Below are positions 55,901-64,000 of a DNA stretch of 64,000 bases, piece after piece; within the stretch, counting starts at the first letter, position 1, and each line of letters begins with the position of its first letter. The notes under the pieces were generated by a model. That model was given only the letters and a program-made list of their open reading frames with translations. It made no database searches and had not been told where the DNA came from. This stretch comes from Budorcas taxicolor (taxonomy: Eukaryota; Chordata; Mammalia; Artiodactyla; Bovidae). The stretch is from positions 69,500,001 to 69,564,000 of the forward strand of contig NC_068926.1 in the NCBI RefSeq assembly GCF_023091745.1. Direction: 5' to 3'. The translations under genes were made by a program, and so were the position numbers.

Positions 55901-58450
55901 TGGCAGCTTCTGATTCTCACCCCGCTGCAAGGTCAGCCCCCAGAGTGGGAGGCGTCTGTGGGGCTGGAGAGGAGGTGTGGAGGAAGGGCCCCTGGTGAGG
56001 CTGCCCAGGAAGGGCTTGGCTAGCACTGCCCTGAAAGTGAGAGCAGGGTTTGCTTTCTGTGAGTGGTTCAGCTTCTGCCCTTGGGTCGATGGGAGCAAAA
56101 GTCACCTTTTCTTTCTCTTCGTCTGTCCCTTTGGTAGGTTTAGAACACAGGCCTCCCTGTCAGGCCCCTTCCTGACCTCCGTGCTGGGGAAAAAGGCTGG
56201 GGAACGTGAGTTCTGGCAGGTTCTCCAAGCTCCTGACACCCCCTTGCAGCAAGGTGAGTCTGGTGGCCAGCCCCCTGCGGACGTGTTCCTCAGCCCAGCC
56301 CTGTCCCACAACCCAGGCTTCGTCAACTCACCCCAGCTTTCCCCCAGAACCTTCCTGGGGCTCAGCCTCAGGTCACCGCTGACACTCAAGTTTGCATATA
56401 ATACATTTAACTGTATTCTTAAGAATTTTTGTGTATGTCACTGTGGCAACTCTGGGAAAGCAGATAGACAGAAAAGAAGAAATTTAAAATTGCCCACAAT
56501 CCACTACCCAGAGATTAACTTTTTTTTTTTTTTTTAACTTCTGGTGTATTTTCTTCCAGGTAATTTAAAAAAATATGTATGTTTGTTTTCTCGTAAAAAT
56601 GAAGCCATACTCTATAGCAATGCTGTCCCATAGAAATAAAATGTGAGCCTCATCACGTGTAATCCTAAATTGTGCAGTTGATCCAACTAACATTAACAAT
56701 ACATCTTATTTAATCCAGTACATCCATGATATCATTCCAAGATGTAATCAACGCAGAATCGTTGATGACATATTTTGCATCTTTTTTTGGTCCCTTTCCA
56801 GTGCTCAATAGGTACTTGTGGCTAATGGCTGACGTATTGGATGGCAAACTCGATACATGGTTTTGCAGTTTATCTTTTTCATCCTTTTGCCATCTTTCTA
56901 TGTGGGTGTGTGTAGATCTTCCCCTTTCTTTGTAATAGCCACATAGAATATATCACCCAGCGGGGTGGTTTGGGCTGCAAGGAACAGTAATGTAACACAA
57001 CCTAGCTTCCACGATGAAGCTTTCATTGGCCCATCTCTTGGCTCCTGTGACCAGATTCCAGGGGGAGAAAGGAGTTCAGCCCCAGCCCCACCTCCCCGCA
57101 ACCCTCCTCCTCTCTTTGCTGGCTTCCTCCTCCGGAGAAGCTGCTCTGTGTCTTCCCGGGGCTGCTCCCTTTTATGAGGCAGGAAACTTGTCTGTGAATT
57201 GCCCAGCACACGTTTCCTGGCATCTTGAAGGCAGACTTGGGATTCAGGTGCATTCCTGGACCCCTCCCTGTTACCAGGAGCCGCCCCTCTGCGCCCGTCC
57301 CTGGCTAGAGAGAAGGGACCGTCGCAAGCCTGGCTTAGGCCAGTCAGGGCCCAGCCCTGGTGTGGGATGGGATGGGCGGACCGCAGCTTATCAACTCCCG
57401 CTGGGCCTTTAGCGCATCTCCAGTTTTAACTCCCCACACTGTCAAAGTATCCCTGAGCATCAGCCCCATCACTGGACAAACTCTTAAGGATCATCTGTCC
57501 CCGCTTCTGGTATCTGGGACTTCTAGGGGGCACTTGCCCTGTGCCAGGGGATTGAGCCGAGTGATTTACAGAAGGTGGGACTTACTGAGGGAGCCCAGTA
57601 AAAAGCCGTCTTTCTCCCTGCCTGGCTTCTGGACAAATTGAGAAATAAAACCAAGAGGCTACAGATGGAGAGACCAGATCTGGCCTCTATTACCGATAAA
57701 GGCTGGATGGAGGAGGTAGCTGAAGGGGAGAGCCTGATGGACTCAGCCATGAGGCAGATGTGGGTGGTGGTGTCCTCTACCTCCCCGACCCGGCCCCCCG
57801 GTCCAGCAGGAAGCCCACTCCCCTGGGGAAAAAAGGAGAACCGGGTTGTTGATATTATCACTACCCTCATTTTAGACATGGGAGTACCAGTGCTCGGAGA
57901 GGTTACATAACCTGCCCAGAATCACATGCCTATGAGTACAGAGCTCAGGCTTGAATCCGGGAGTCGTGCCAGAGCCTGGATGGTGCCTCAGGAGTGCAGG
58001 CTGACCGCACTCGTGGCCCTGCTTCTCCCCAGACCTCCCCGAGCAGGTCCCTCTTCTGGGTGGCCCCTCGGGGGGGCCGTGAAGACAGTGACCCCGCCCA
58101 TCAGTGTTGTCAGGGTCTCTGGTCCGTTTGGCCCCACGGTGGTTATTAGGGTGCCATCTCATGCCCTCCCACCTGCCTGGGGGATTCCCCATTGCAAAGT
58201 GAGCCTGTGGGTCTCAGCGACCCTGAGGTCACACTGAGTCCGGAGTCTCCAGACTGGCTCTGCACAGAACCTGGGTATCCCACCACTGAGCCCTGAGCCC
58301 ATTTTACAGGGCAGGGGTCTAGAAGGTGAGGTCGGGATGGGGTACACTCTGCCCTGTTAAAACCCACCTCCCCAACCTATTTCTGCAGGTATTGCTGACT
58401 ACAGACCTAAGGATGGAGAGACCATCGAGCTGAGGCTGGTTAGCTGGTAG
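43839..58450 (+). CDS. TCN2: TCN2, transcobalamin 2 (9 coding exons)
   Basis: Transcobalamin is a secreted plasma protein that binds cobalamin (vitamin B12) and delivers it to cells through CD320. Joined exons give 1,299 bp, 432 residues plus stop. Residues 1-18 are a hydrophobic signal peptide (MGHLGALLFLLGGLGALA), so the mature chain begins QICEITEVD. The N-terminal half is the alpha6/alpha6 barrel and the C-terminal part (about 320-432) the small beta domain. Six cysteines expected to form three disulfides are present: C21, C116, C165, C208, C270, C312. His193 (mature 175) in QDHVSVD sits where the structure literature, as I recall it, places the cobalt-coordinating histidine. The C-terminus ETIELRLVSW is typical. 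All introns are GT-AG with consistent phase. Confidence 0.97.
44135..44285 (+). repeat. Ancient interspersed repeat fragment (TCN2 intron 1)
   Basis: GATTCATTCATTCAGTACAT, CTATGCCAGGTGTGGGACTA and CTTCCATTCTAGTGAAAGGG, the same family as the fragment at 28870. Confidence 0.45.
45395..45565 (+). repeat. GA-rich low-complexity tract (TCN2 intron 1)
   Basis: Repeated GAGA/GGAAAAG motifs, e.g. GAGACAGAGAGAGAGAGAAA. Confidence 0.7.
45597..45618 (+). repeat. Poly-G run
   Basis: Thirteen G, TT, then seven G. Prone to sequencing-length error. Confidence 0.85.
45656..45864 (-). repeat. Bov-tA SINE (TCN2 intron 1)
   Basis: AGTGAAATTGAAGTCTCTCA to ACCATCTGAGCCACC. Confidence 0.9.
46163..46390 (-). 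repeat. L1 3' fragment (TCN2 intron 1)
   Basis: GTAATTGGAATATAGTTGAT, GCTATACAGTAGGTCCTTAC, and TTTTATATATAGAGAG. Confidence 0.8.
46391..46606 (+). repeat. Bov-tA SINE (TCN2 intron 1)
   Basis: GGTTCCCTGGTGGCTCAGAT to GGACATGACTGAGCAAC. Inverted relative to the element at 45656-45864. Confidence 0.92.
47141..47333 (+). CDS. TCN2: TCN2 coding exon 2 (residues 22-85)
   Basis: The acceptor is TCCTAAG|AG. It encodes EITEVDSTLVERLGQRLLPW through LSYQQSLL. To stay in frame with exon 3 it must end CTGAG|GTCCGG, a weak-looking 5' splice site. Confidence 0.9.
47334..48067. other. TCN2: TCN2 intron 2, no repeat recognised
   Basis: 734 bp between exons 2 and 3 without a SINE or another exon that I can support. 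Confidence 0.6.
48068..48237 (+). CDS. TCN2: TCN2 coding exon 3 (residues 86-142)
   Basis: The acceptor is TCCTAG|G and the donor ATCG|GTGAGG. It encodes a variable loop (RPSSSKDGNDSEAK), then PSMGQLALYLLALRANCEFV with disulfide Cys116, and ends DEKSAI. Confidence 0.95.
48586..49250 (+). repeat. CHR-2 SINE split by a BovB insertion (TCN2 intron 3)
   Basis: The left CHR-2 part is 48586-48648 (GGGGACTGCCCCAGCAGCCC). The right part is 49190-49250 (GGAACTAAGGTCTCACATAC plus A-run). A BovB 3' fragment lies between, so BovB landed in an existing CHR-2. Confidence 0.75.
48648..49190 (+). mobile_element. BovB LINE 3' fragment (TCN2 intron 3)
   Basis: From ATCACTGCAGATAGTGACTG through GTCGCAAAGAGTCGGACACG to the end CTGAACTGAACTGAG. 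Confidence 0.9.
49251..49803. other. TCN2 intron 3 unique segment
   Basis: C-rich DNA with no repeat or exon recognised. Confidence 0.5.
49804..50212 (-). repeat. ART2A/BovB-derived retroposon (TCN2 intron 3)
   Basis: GTTCAGTTCAGCTCAGTTCA then inverted BovB to GTGCTCAGCTTTCTTTACAG. Opposite orientation to the BovB at 48648-49190. Confidence 0.9.
50600..50792 (+). repeat. Bov-tA SINE (TCN2 intron 3)
   Basis: GGTCCCTGATAGCTCAGTTG to GTCGGACACGACTGAGTGAC, about 95 bp before exon 4. Confidence 0.9.
50888..51049 (+). CDS. TCN2: TCN2 coding exon 4 (residues 143-196)
   Basis: The acceptor is CTCCCAG|GG and the donor GTGG|GTGAGT. It encodes GHNHQGHPRTSYYQYGLGIL with Cys165 just after, then the loop EHEPHLLQDHVSV carrying the predicted cobalt-ligand His193. 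Confidence 0.96.
51309..51500 (-). repeat. L1 3' fragment (TCN2 intron 4)
   Basis: ATTGGAGACTAATTGCTTTA then GCCACGGGTGTACATGTGTC and CCCCATCCTGAACCCCC. Confidence 0.8.
51597..51713 (+). repeat. CHR-2-type SINE (TCN2 intron 4)
   Basis: GGGACTTCCCTGGTGGTCCA through CCCACATGCCCTGAGGTGG, then A8. Confidence 0.85.
52188..52273 (+). mobile_element. BovB fragment abutting TCN2 exon 5
   Basis: GAAATTAGAAGATGCTCGCT, CCTTGGAAGAAAACCTATGG and GAAAAAGCAAAGACATCGCT match the BovB 3' region. It ends about 12 bp before the exon 5 acceptor. A CHR-like remnant lies to its left. Confidence 0.8.
52285..52457 (+). CDS. TCN2: TCN2 coding exon 5 (residues 197-254)
   Basis: The acceptor is CCTGCAG|AC and the donor CTGCAG|GTGGGG. 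It encodes DTMAMAGLAFSCLELSN (Cys208) through TPEGYFGNVYSTPLALQ, a strongly conserved cobalamin-contact stretch. The DNA up to about 12 bases before the acceptor is BovB-derived. Confidence 0.95.
52581..52767 (+). CDS. TCN2: TCN2 coding exon 6 (residues 255-316)
   Basis: The acceptor is TCCCCAG|TTG and the donor AGAG|GTAGCT. It encodes LLTGSLSPTVELGMACLKAK (Cys270) and LISPDCQAPR (Cys312). The preceding intron is only 123 bp. Confidence 0.95.
53023..53153 (+). repeat. (ATGG)n tetranucleotide microsatellite (TCN2 intron 6)
   Basis: Starts GAATGAATG and becomes a long GGAT run with GGGTAGAT interruptions. Confidence 0.97.
53777..53948 (+). CDS. TCN2: TCN2 coding exon 7 (residues 317-373)
   Basis: The acceptor is GGTGTAG|CC and the donor TTCAG|GTGAGA. 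It encodes the linker (ALLEPAPETPPQAQVPE) and the start of the C-terminal beta domain (FIDVVLKVSGVSPSYTHSVS). Confidence 0.95.
54682..54897 (-). repeat. Bov-tA SINE (TCN2 intron 7)
   Basis: CATGCTCGGTTGCTCAGGCG to CACTGAGCCACCTGGGATTA. Confidence 0.9.
54940..55063 (-). repeat. CHR-2-type SINE (TCN2 intron 7)
   Basis: T-run, GCCACACCACAGCGTGTGGG, GGACCACCAGGGAAGTTCC. Confidence 0.82.
55650..55826 (+). repeat. Bov-tA SINE (TCN2 intron 7)
   Basis: GGCTTCCCGAAACTCGGGTT to GCCGGACACGACTTAGCGGC, with a shortened head. Confidence 0.8.
56138..56253 (+). CDS. TCN2: TCN2 coding exon 8 (residues 374-412)
   Basis: The acceptor is TTGGTAG|G and the donor CAAG|GTGAGT. It encodes RTQASLSGPFLTSVLGKKAG and EREFWQVLQAPDTPLQQ. 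Confidence 0.95.
56395..56870 (+). repeat. Ancient repeat remnants (TCN2 intron 8)
   Basis: AT-rich DNA with AGAAATAAAATGTGAGCC, TTATTTAATCCAGTACATCC and TGCTCAATAGGTACTTGTGG, resembling an old hAT-type element; family not assigned. Confidence 0.4.
57865..57968 (-). repeat. MIR SINE (TCN2 intron 8)
   Basis: CCTCATTTTAGACATGGGAG, GCTCGGAGAGGTTACATAAC, CTTGAATCCGGGAGTC. Confidence 0.7.
58389..58450 (+). CDS. TCN2: TCN2 coding exon 9 (residues 413-432 and stop)
   Basis: The acceptor is TCTGCAG|GT. It encodes IADYRPKDGETIELRLVSW and then TAG at 58448-58450. The ending is diagnostic of transcobalamin 2. Confidence 0.96.
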
Positions 58451-58940
58451 CCCCCCCCACCGGCTCACCCACCCCGCTGCCTCCCACACTTCCTGTCTCC
58501 CGCCCTCCCTCCAGACACCCCAGTAATGGGCACACGCCTGATCCTGCTGCCTTCTCTTGCACACTTGTCCGTGGATCCCTCAGCCACCAGCCCTGCGGGG
58601 GTCCTAAACCACCGCCCACCTGGAGCAGGGAGCCCAGCACCTCCCCCAGGAGGTCTGTCTGCCTGGGTCTGGTCCCACCTGGCCCCACAGGTGACCCGTG
58701 AAGGTCACTCACAGGCTGGAGGGGGTAAACGTCTCAGACTCCTCCCTGGCCGCCTCATGAGTACTGCTCGCTGCGATGGGGGTCCCTCGAGGACAGCCCT
58801 GCAGCCCTGACCCCAGCTCTCCACTCTGTCGTCGAGGCTGCCGCCCCAGAGCCAGCTGCGTTGTTTACTGCTGTTGAGGGTCTCTGCAGAGCTCTCAGCC
58901 CACCTCCAAAGTGATTAAAGAGTTGGTTGTGCACGTGGCT
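58451..58940 (+). other. TCN2: TCN2 3' untranslated region
   Basis: Roughly 490 bases of C-rich non-coding DNA after the stop, free of recognisable SINEs, ending just past an ATTAAA signal. The cleavage point is inferred. Confidence 0.75.
58914..58919 (+). terminator. TCN2: TCN2 polyadenylation signal ATTAAA
   Basis: This common variant hexamer is followed by a GT-rich stretch (GTTGGTTGTGC) of the kind that forms a downstream element. Confidence 0.75.
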
Positions 58941-59094
58941 CAGCGTCCGGATGCCTTGAGCTCGGAGTCAGTGCAGGTGCTGGGAGCAGAGGAGGGGAGA
59001 CAGCCCTGTGGGCAGCGGAGGAGGCTGAGTGAGTGTCCTTCTGGGTCCTGGGGGACCGAGGCTGGCAGTGGTGATGCCAATTACTGTTTAGGGG

Positions 59095-59225
59095 TGTGTA
59101 CTTTCTAGATGCTTTCTTGCACAACTCTGAGGTTGGATGTTTCTCTTTTCCTCTCTGCTTTCAGATGAGCAAATCAGTGCTCAGAGAGGGAGAGTGACTT
59201 GCCCAAAGTGGCCCAGGGCTGGGGT
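59095..59225 (-). repeat. MIR fragment
   Basis: AGATGAGCAAATCAGTGCTC and GAGTGACTTGCCCAAAGTGG. Confidence 0.6.
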
Positions 59226-59329
59226 GTGGGGTGGTGATTTAGGAGACAGATAGACCTGGGGAGGCTTCCAGGCTCTTCCACGCAAACACTGAAAACCAGG
59301 GCCTTCAAAGATTGTGTTGACTTAAAAAA

Positions 59330-59450
59330 AAAAAAGCGCAACATGAGAGTAGGGAGTTAAGTTTTATTTGGGGCAAAATGGAGACTATGGCCTGGGAGGC
59401 AGAATTTTAGATAGTTCTGAGAAACTGCTCCAAAGAGGTAAGGGGGTTCA

Positions 59451-59501
<51 letters not shown>

Positions 59502-59810
59502 TTTAGTGAAGGAGGTATGTGCAGTTAAGCACATATTTTAGGAGAAGCTTCCTGCTCATCTTGTGAAGGTTACTGCTAGCCACGAGGAGCAGATGGCTCC
59601 ACTAATGATCTTAGTGCTTTTCCAGATATGAGAAGATGCAAGAATTAGGCTCATAAAATCTCCTGAAAATATCTACCTGGTGGCCTGTTCGTCCAGCTTT
59701 TCCCAGAGCAGAGTACCTCGTTCTCGATCTCCACCTTGAACTCCTTTCAGGGTGTGTTGAAGGTCAGCGCCTGCAGTGGCTAGTGACTTAATTCTTGTAG
59801 AGGCAGAAGG
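59330..59810 (+). repeat. Unclassified interspersed repeat
   Basis: AAGTTTTATTTGGGGCAAAA and GAGAAACTGCTCCAAAGAGG are phrases I associate with a common ruminant repeat, possibly LTR-derived. Family not assigned. Confidence 0.4.
59452..59498 (+). repeat. (TA)n microsatellite
   Basis: About 23 uninterrupted TA repeats inside the unclassified repeat. Confidence 0.95.
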
Positions 59811-60189
59811 CAAGTGACACTTTTTAGCTGGCAATGGCTGGGATTACATGGCAGAGTCCAAATTCAGCTGGAGGCCCAGAACCCCCGAGCTTTTCCTCAG
59901 AGGACGGTCAGGGCCTCAGCTGCCAGTGGGGTGGCGACCCTGCCTGTCAGCGGGAAGGGCTGGGTTCTGGGTTCCCCTCTGAAAAGTGGGGTTCTAGCCA
60001 GGCAGGCACCCCGTTAGCCCCCTCGCACCAAGGTTAGGAAGGAGGTCTGCCCTGGGAGGGACCCTCTGACTGCACGTCAGGTTTTACTGTGACTCTCATG
60101 GAGTCAGCAACACCACAGATTAAATATGTGCTTCTTCCCCAGTATTTAGGGTCTGGGCAGGTGAGGGAAGTAGGCAATTTAAGAAACGC

Positions 60190-60305
60190 TCTGAAGGGAC
60201 TTCCCTGGTGGTCCAAGGGCTAGAACTTTTCCTTCCAGTGCAGGGGGTGCAGGTTTGATCCCTGACCTGGGAACTAAGATCCCACATGCCTTGTAGTCAA
60301 AAAAA
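60190..60305 (+). repeat. CHR-2-type SINE
   Basis: AAGGGACTTCCCTGGTGGTC, GCAGGTTTGATCCCTGACCT, GAACTAAGATCCCACATGCC and an A6 tail. Confidence 0.88.
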
Positions 60306-61212
60306 CAAGCCGTACAACAGAAGCAACATCGTAACAGATGCAATAGTCTTTAAAGTAGTCCATATCAGAAAAAAATCTTTAAAAAATAGAAACTGCCTTG
60401 ATATTGAGACAAACATCAAAGGATCTGAAAGCCCAATGAAAACAGGACCTCTGTGTTTAAGGTGTAATGTCCACACCCAGCCCCCCAGAGTGCTGGTTCC
60501 CCTGTCCCGCCTTGATCTAGGCCAAGGGTGCTCCAGAGAGGGATCTGGGACCAGCCCTGTGACCCCTTCACAGTAAGGTGAAGGCTTAGAGTGGTCTGCG
60601 GCTTGCCTCAGGTCACACAGCCCGGGGGTGGCAGAGCCAAGATCCTCACCCACTGACCCCCGCCCTTGCCCCTACCTCGAACCACCACTCCCCCCGCAAA
60701 GGAAGCCAGGGCCCCTCCCATCGGGTGGGGAGTGCTGGCTGGGGCGGGTCACAGGCCAGGCTATGGGTTGGGGGTTGATGTAAAGGACCCTCGGTGGTCC
60801 AGGGTCTGGATGTGGTCCTCCCCCCAGGGACTGTCTTAGTCGGGGCGTGTTTGGCTCTAAGAAGCAGGAAGCTATTGAATCCTGCTCCAATCAAAGGATG
60901 TTTGCTGGGAAGGCTCAGCCCACCAAGCGAGGGCTGTAGAGGTGGGGGCAGGGCAGTGGAAGCCGGGAAGCTTGGCTCCTTGCCCCGCACGCACTCAAGC
61001 CCTCTCCTCGGCCTCCCCCTCGGCCAGCTTCCTCTGAGCGTGGTCAGTTTGCCAGCCCCCTTTTATTTTCTCAGCCTGTGTCCCAAAGCTTGGGGAGGGG
61101 TCCGACCAGCACAGCTGACTTCTGGGCCCTGGGGCAGGTGTCTAGTCTGGCTCCATCCGCAGGGACCCCGAGAGGGGGTGGGTGAGGACAGTCATGTCCA
61201 CAGTAAGGGCTG
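60306..61212. other. Intergenic, mostly unique
   Basis: A MIR-like phrase (GCCTCAGGTCACACAGCCCG) lies near 60606. No exon recognised. Confidence 0.5.
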
Positions 61213-61316
61213 ATGGGGACTTCCCTGTCTGTCCCAGGGTTCAGACTCTGCACTTGCATGGCACGGGGCGTGGGTTCGATCCCTGGTCGAGGCCAAAAAG
61301 GGAAAAAAAGAAGAAG
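61213..61316 (+). repeat. CHR-2-type SINE
   Basis: GGGGACTTCCCTGTCTGTCC, GTGGGTTCGATCCCTGGTCG and an A-rich tail. Confidence 0.82.
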
Positions 61317-61649
61317 AACTGTCGTAAGCAGAGGCCCTCCCTGGGAATGGGGCCCAGGTTCATGTCTGACCACGTTTAGAGCTATGTGACTGCAGACAAG
61401 CCACGTCCCCTCGCGCCACGTGTTCCCTAACCCGCAGCTGTGGGCAGGCATCTCGGGTCAAGCCTGTGAGCCCACGGCAGATCACAATCAGGAAGGCTGA
61501 GGCCCCACAGCAAAGTGACTGGGCTGGGGACATTCAGAGACCTGTCCCACAGCCTCTGCAGCCCAGCTGCTGGAAATGGGTGCTTCTTCCCTCCTGTGCC
61601 CCCAGGGTCCCTCGCCGAATCACCTGCTTCGGTGATTAACACCGAAGTT

Positions 61650-61713
61650 GGGGGTTAGGGGGTGAGGGGTAGGGGGTTGGAGGGTAGGGGGTTAAGGGAT
61701 GGGGGTTAGGGGG
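61650..61713 (+). repeat. Telomere-like G-run cluster
   Basis: Nine runs of three to five G in 64 bp separated by TTA, TGA, TA or similar, including GGGGGTTAGGGGG twice. Confidence 0.9.
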
Positions 61714-62204
61714 TGAGCACCCCAAGGGCAGTACTCAGACCTGAGGGCTCTGGGAGCCTGTGGGCGGGGCAGGCTCCTTAGGACTTGTCTGGGTTTTGGC
61801 GGGGGGGCAAGGAATTCGAAGGAGCCCCTGCTGCGTTCTGTGATGCTAGGCGCGCCCCTTATTCTTCCGTGAGGGGAATATCCTGTAGAGAGCCTTGGTG
61901 CCTGCAGGTCAAAGCAGGTTAAAAACTAGGGCTCAGGAGCTGGACAGACCTGGTCTGAATCCACCCCCACCCCCTCAGCAGCACGAGCCCCTCCCCCTTC
62001 CCCCCACTCCCACGCCTGGGTTTACTGATCTCTCCTTCCCACCAAGGCCTACCCAGGGTTAGGGTTCCTCTTTCCTCATAGCTCACCTCTCACCAGGCAG
62101 GGCAGGTCAAAGGGCTTTGTGCCAGTCTTGGAGAGTGTCGACACTGCCTACCACTCCCCACTGGCTCAGCTCTGAGAAGATGGGAGGGTGGTTAGTATTT
62201 CTGA
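61714..62204. other. Intergenic, no gene recognised
   Basis: GC-rich unique DNA with no repeat signature. Confidence 0.5.
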
Positions 62205-62530
62205 GGGCTTCCCTGATAGCTCAGTTGGTAAAGAATCCGCCTGTGATTCAGGAGACCCCAGTTTGATTCCTGGGTCGGGAAGATCTGCTGGAGAAGGGAT
62301 AGGCTACCCACTCCAGTATTCTTGGGTTTCCCTTGTGGTCCACCAGGTAAAGAATCCGCCTGCAATGAGAGAGACCTGGGTTCAGTCCCTGGGTTGGGAA
62401 GATCTCCTGGAGAAGGGAAAGGCTACCCACTCCAGTATTCTTGCCTGGAGAATCCCCATGAACAGAGGAGCCTGGTGGGCTACAGTCCATGGGGTCGCAA
62501 AGAGTCATTTCCACGACTGAGCAATTGGAT
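62205..62530 (+). repeat. Two Bov-tA SINEs in tandem
   Basis: The first head and partial body is about 62205-62324 (to CTCCAGTATTCTTGG). A second complete element follows directly from GGTTTCCCTTGTGGTCCACC to ACGACTGAGCAATTGG. Confidence 0.88.
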
Positions 62531-62565
62531 GAATGGATAAATTGAATTAAAAACTACTAAAGTGA

Positions 62566-62636
62566 AAGTCACTTAGTCATGTCCTCCTCCAGGGGATCTT
62601 CCTGACCGAGGGACCAAAATCACATCTCCTGCATTT
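62566..62636 (-). repeat. Bov-A fragment
   Basis: GTGAAAGTCACTTAGTCATG and TCCTCCAGGGGATCTTCCTG, missing the middle of the element. Confidence 0.7.
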
Positions 62637-63041
62637 AATTCATTGCTTTTTTTTTTTTTTTAATTAAAGGAAGCTGAAAGGAAAACTGACAAAAATCTCA
62701 AAGCTAATCTAACCCACAGGGGCCCTGATTCCTCCTCTTCAGGAAATGTTGGGGGAGGGGGAGCCGCCCCCTTGGCTGGCTCAGTTCCCCTCCTGCAACC
62801 CCTCCTGGAGAAACCCTCCCTAAATATTAATTCCTGCATATTTTTGTCCTTTATCTGGAAATCTGCTCTACAATATGGACTATTTGCAGGCTCCTGTGGG
62901 TCTCAGAATCACCAAAGGAAAATAAAACAAAACACATTCCTGGACACACCAGAGGGTCTCTGATTCAGCTGGTATGAATCAACAGCGGGCTGGGGGTTTT
63001 TAATTCCAGTCCAAGGATTGCTATGGGGATTAGGGGACACC
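62637..63041. other. Intergenic, no gene recognised
   Basis: T15 run at about 62648-62662, then unique DNA up to the BovB 5' truncation point. Confidence 0.45.
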
Positions 63042-64000
63042 TGCAGCCATTCGTGATGTTCAAGCTGGTTTTAGAAAAGGCAGAGGAACCAGAGATCAAA
63101 TTGCCAACATCCGCTGGATCATCGAAAAAGCAAGAGAGTTCCAGAAAAAACATCTATTTCTGCTTTATTGACTATGCCAAAGCTTTTAACTGTGTGGATC
63201 ACAATAAACTGTGGAAAATTCTGAAAGAGATGGGAATACCAGACCACCTGACCTGCCTCTTGAGAAATCTGTATGCAGGTCAGGAAGCAACAGTTAGAAC
63301 TGGACATGGAACAACAGACTGGTTCCAAATCGGAAAAGGAGTCCATCAAGGCTATATATTGTCACCCTGCTTATTTAACTTATATGCAGAGTACAGCATG
63401 AGAAACGCTGGACTGGAAGAAACACAAGCTGGAATCAAGATTGCCGGGAGAAATAACAATAACCTCAGATATGCAGATGACACCACCCTTAAGGCAGAAA
63501 GTGAAGAGGAACTAAAAAGCCTCTTGATGAAAGTGAAAGAGGAGAGTGAAAAAGTTGGCTTAAAGCTCAACGTTCAGAAAAGGAAGATCATGGCATCCGA
63601 TCCCATCACTTCATGGGAAATAGATAGGAAACAGTGGAAACAGTGTCAGACTTTATTTTTTGGGGCTCCAAAATCACTGCAGATGGTGATTGCAGCCATG
63701 AAATTAAAAGATGCTTACTCCTTGGAAGAAAAGTTATGACCAACCTAGATAGCATATTCAAAAGCAGAGACATTACTTTGCTGACTAAGGTCCGTTAGTC
63801 AAGGCTATGGTTTTTCCAGTAGTCATGTATGGATGTGAGAGTTGGACTGTGAAGGCTGAGCGCTGAAGAATTGATGCTTTTGAAGTGTGGTGTTGGAGAA
63901 GACTCTTGAGAGTCCCTTGGATTGCAGGGAGATCCAACCAGTCCATTCTGAAGGAGATCAGCCCTGGGATTTCTTTGGAAGGAATGATGCTAAAGCTGAA
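63042..64000 (+). mobile_element. BovB (RTE) LINE, 5'-truncated, continues past window edge
   Basis: It enters BovB at CCATTCGTGATGTTCAAGC. A frame open from 63023 to 63739 covers reverse-transcriptase motifs: DYAKAFNCVDH (motif A), GVHQGYILSPCLFNLYAEY (motif B) and the catalytic YADDT at 63470-63484. After the stop at 63737-63739 the 3' sequence continues to the window end. Without its 5' half it cannot be autonomous. Confidence 0.93.

Overview
This window is nuclear DNA from a ruminant, most likely a bovid. It is packed with ruminant-restricted retroposons: Bov-tA/Bov-A SINEs, ART2A/BovB pieces and truncated BovB (RTE-type) LINEs. It also carries cetartiodactyl CHR-type SINEs and ancient mammalian repeats (MIR, L2, MER5A, Tigger1). 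I cannot name the species from sequence alone.

Two complete protein-coding genes can be read exon by exon. PES1 (pescadillo, ribosome biogenesis) is on the minus strand: 15 coding exons from 30784 down to 17900, 602 codons plus stop. TCN2 (transcobalamin 2, plasma vitamin B12 carrier) is on the plus strand: 9 coding exons from 43839 to 58450, 432 codons plus stop. Every splice junction I propose has GT/AG ends and keeps frame. The 5' ends of the two genes face each other across about 12 kb that is mostly repeats. The two genes share no biochemical pathway; they are chromosomal neighbours.

Layout. 1-15.4 kb: no coding exon found. It holds SINE/L1/MIR repeats and a 1,044-bp tandem duplication at about 6.42-8.50 kb. 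From remembered mammalian gene order (GAL3ST1-PES1-TCN2) it is probably the 5' intronic part of GAL3ST1 on the minus strand. 15.4-16.0 kb: a CpG island, candidate GAL3ST1 promoter. 17.48-31.3 kb: PES1 with its CpG-island promoter. 31.3-43.2 kb: repeats, including a solo LTR (31638-32247), a decayed retroviral-pol-like patch, BovB copies and a 1.29-kb GT-rich satellite-like tract (36966-38251). 43.2-58.95 kb: TCN2 with a GC-box/E-box promoter. 58.95-64 kb: SINEs, an AT dinucleotide tract, a G-rich telomere-like patch, and a BovB reverse-transcriptase fragment running off the right edge.

No CRISPR array, operon or prokaryotic feature is present, and I see no convincing undescribed system. The most useful unusual observations are: an in-frame 48-bp duplication in PES1 exon 13; transposon remnants pressed against splice sites (Tigger1 beside the PES1 exon 2 donor, BovB beside the TCN2 exon 5 acceptor); the 1,044-bp tandem duplication with clustered differences; and the GT-rich higher-order tract.
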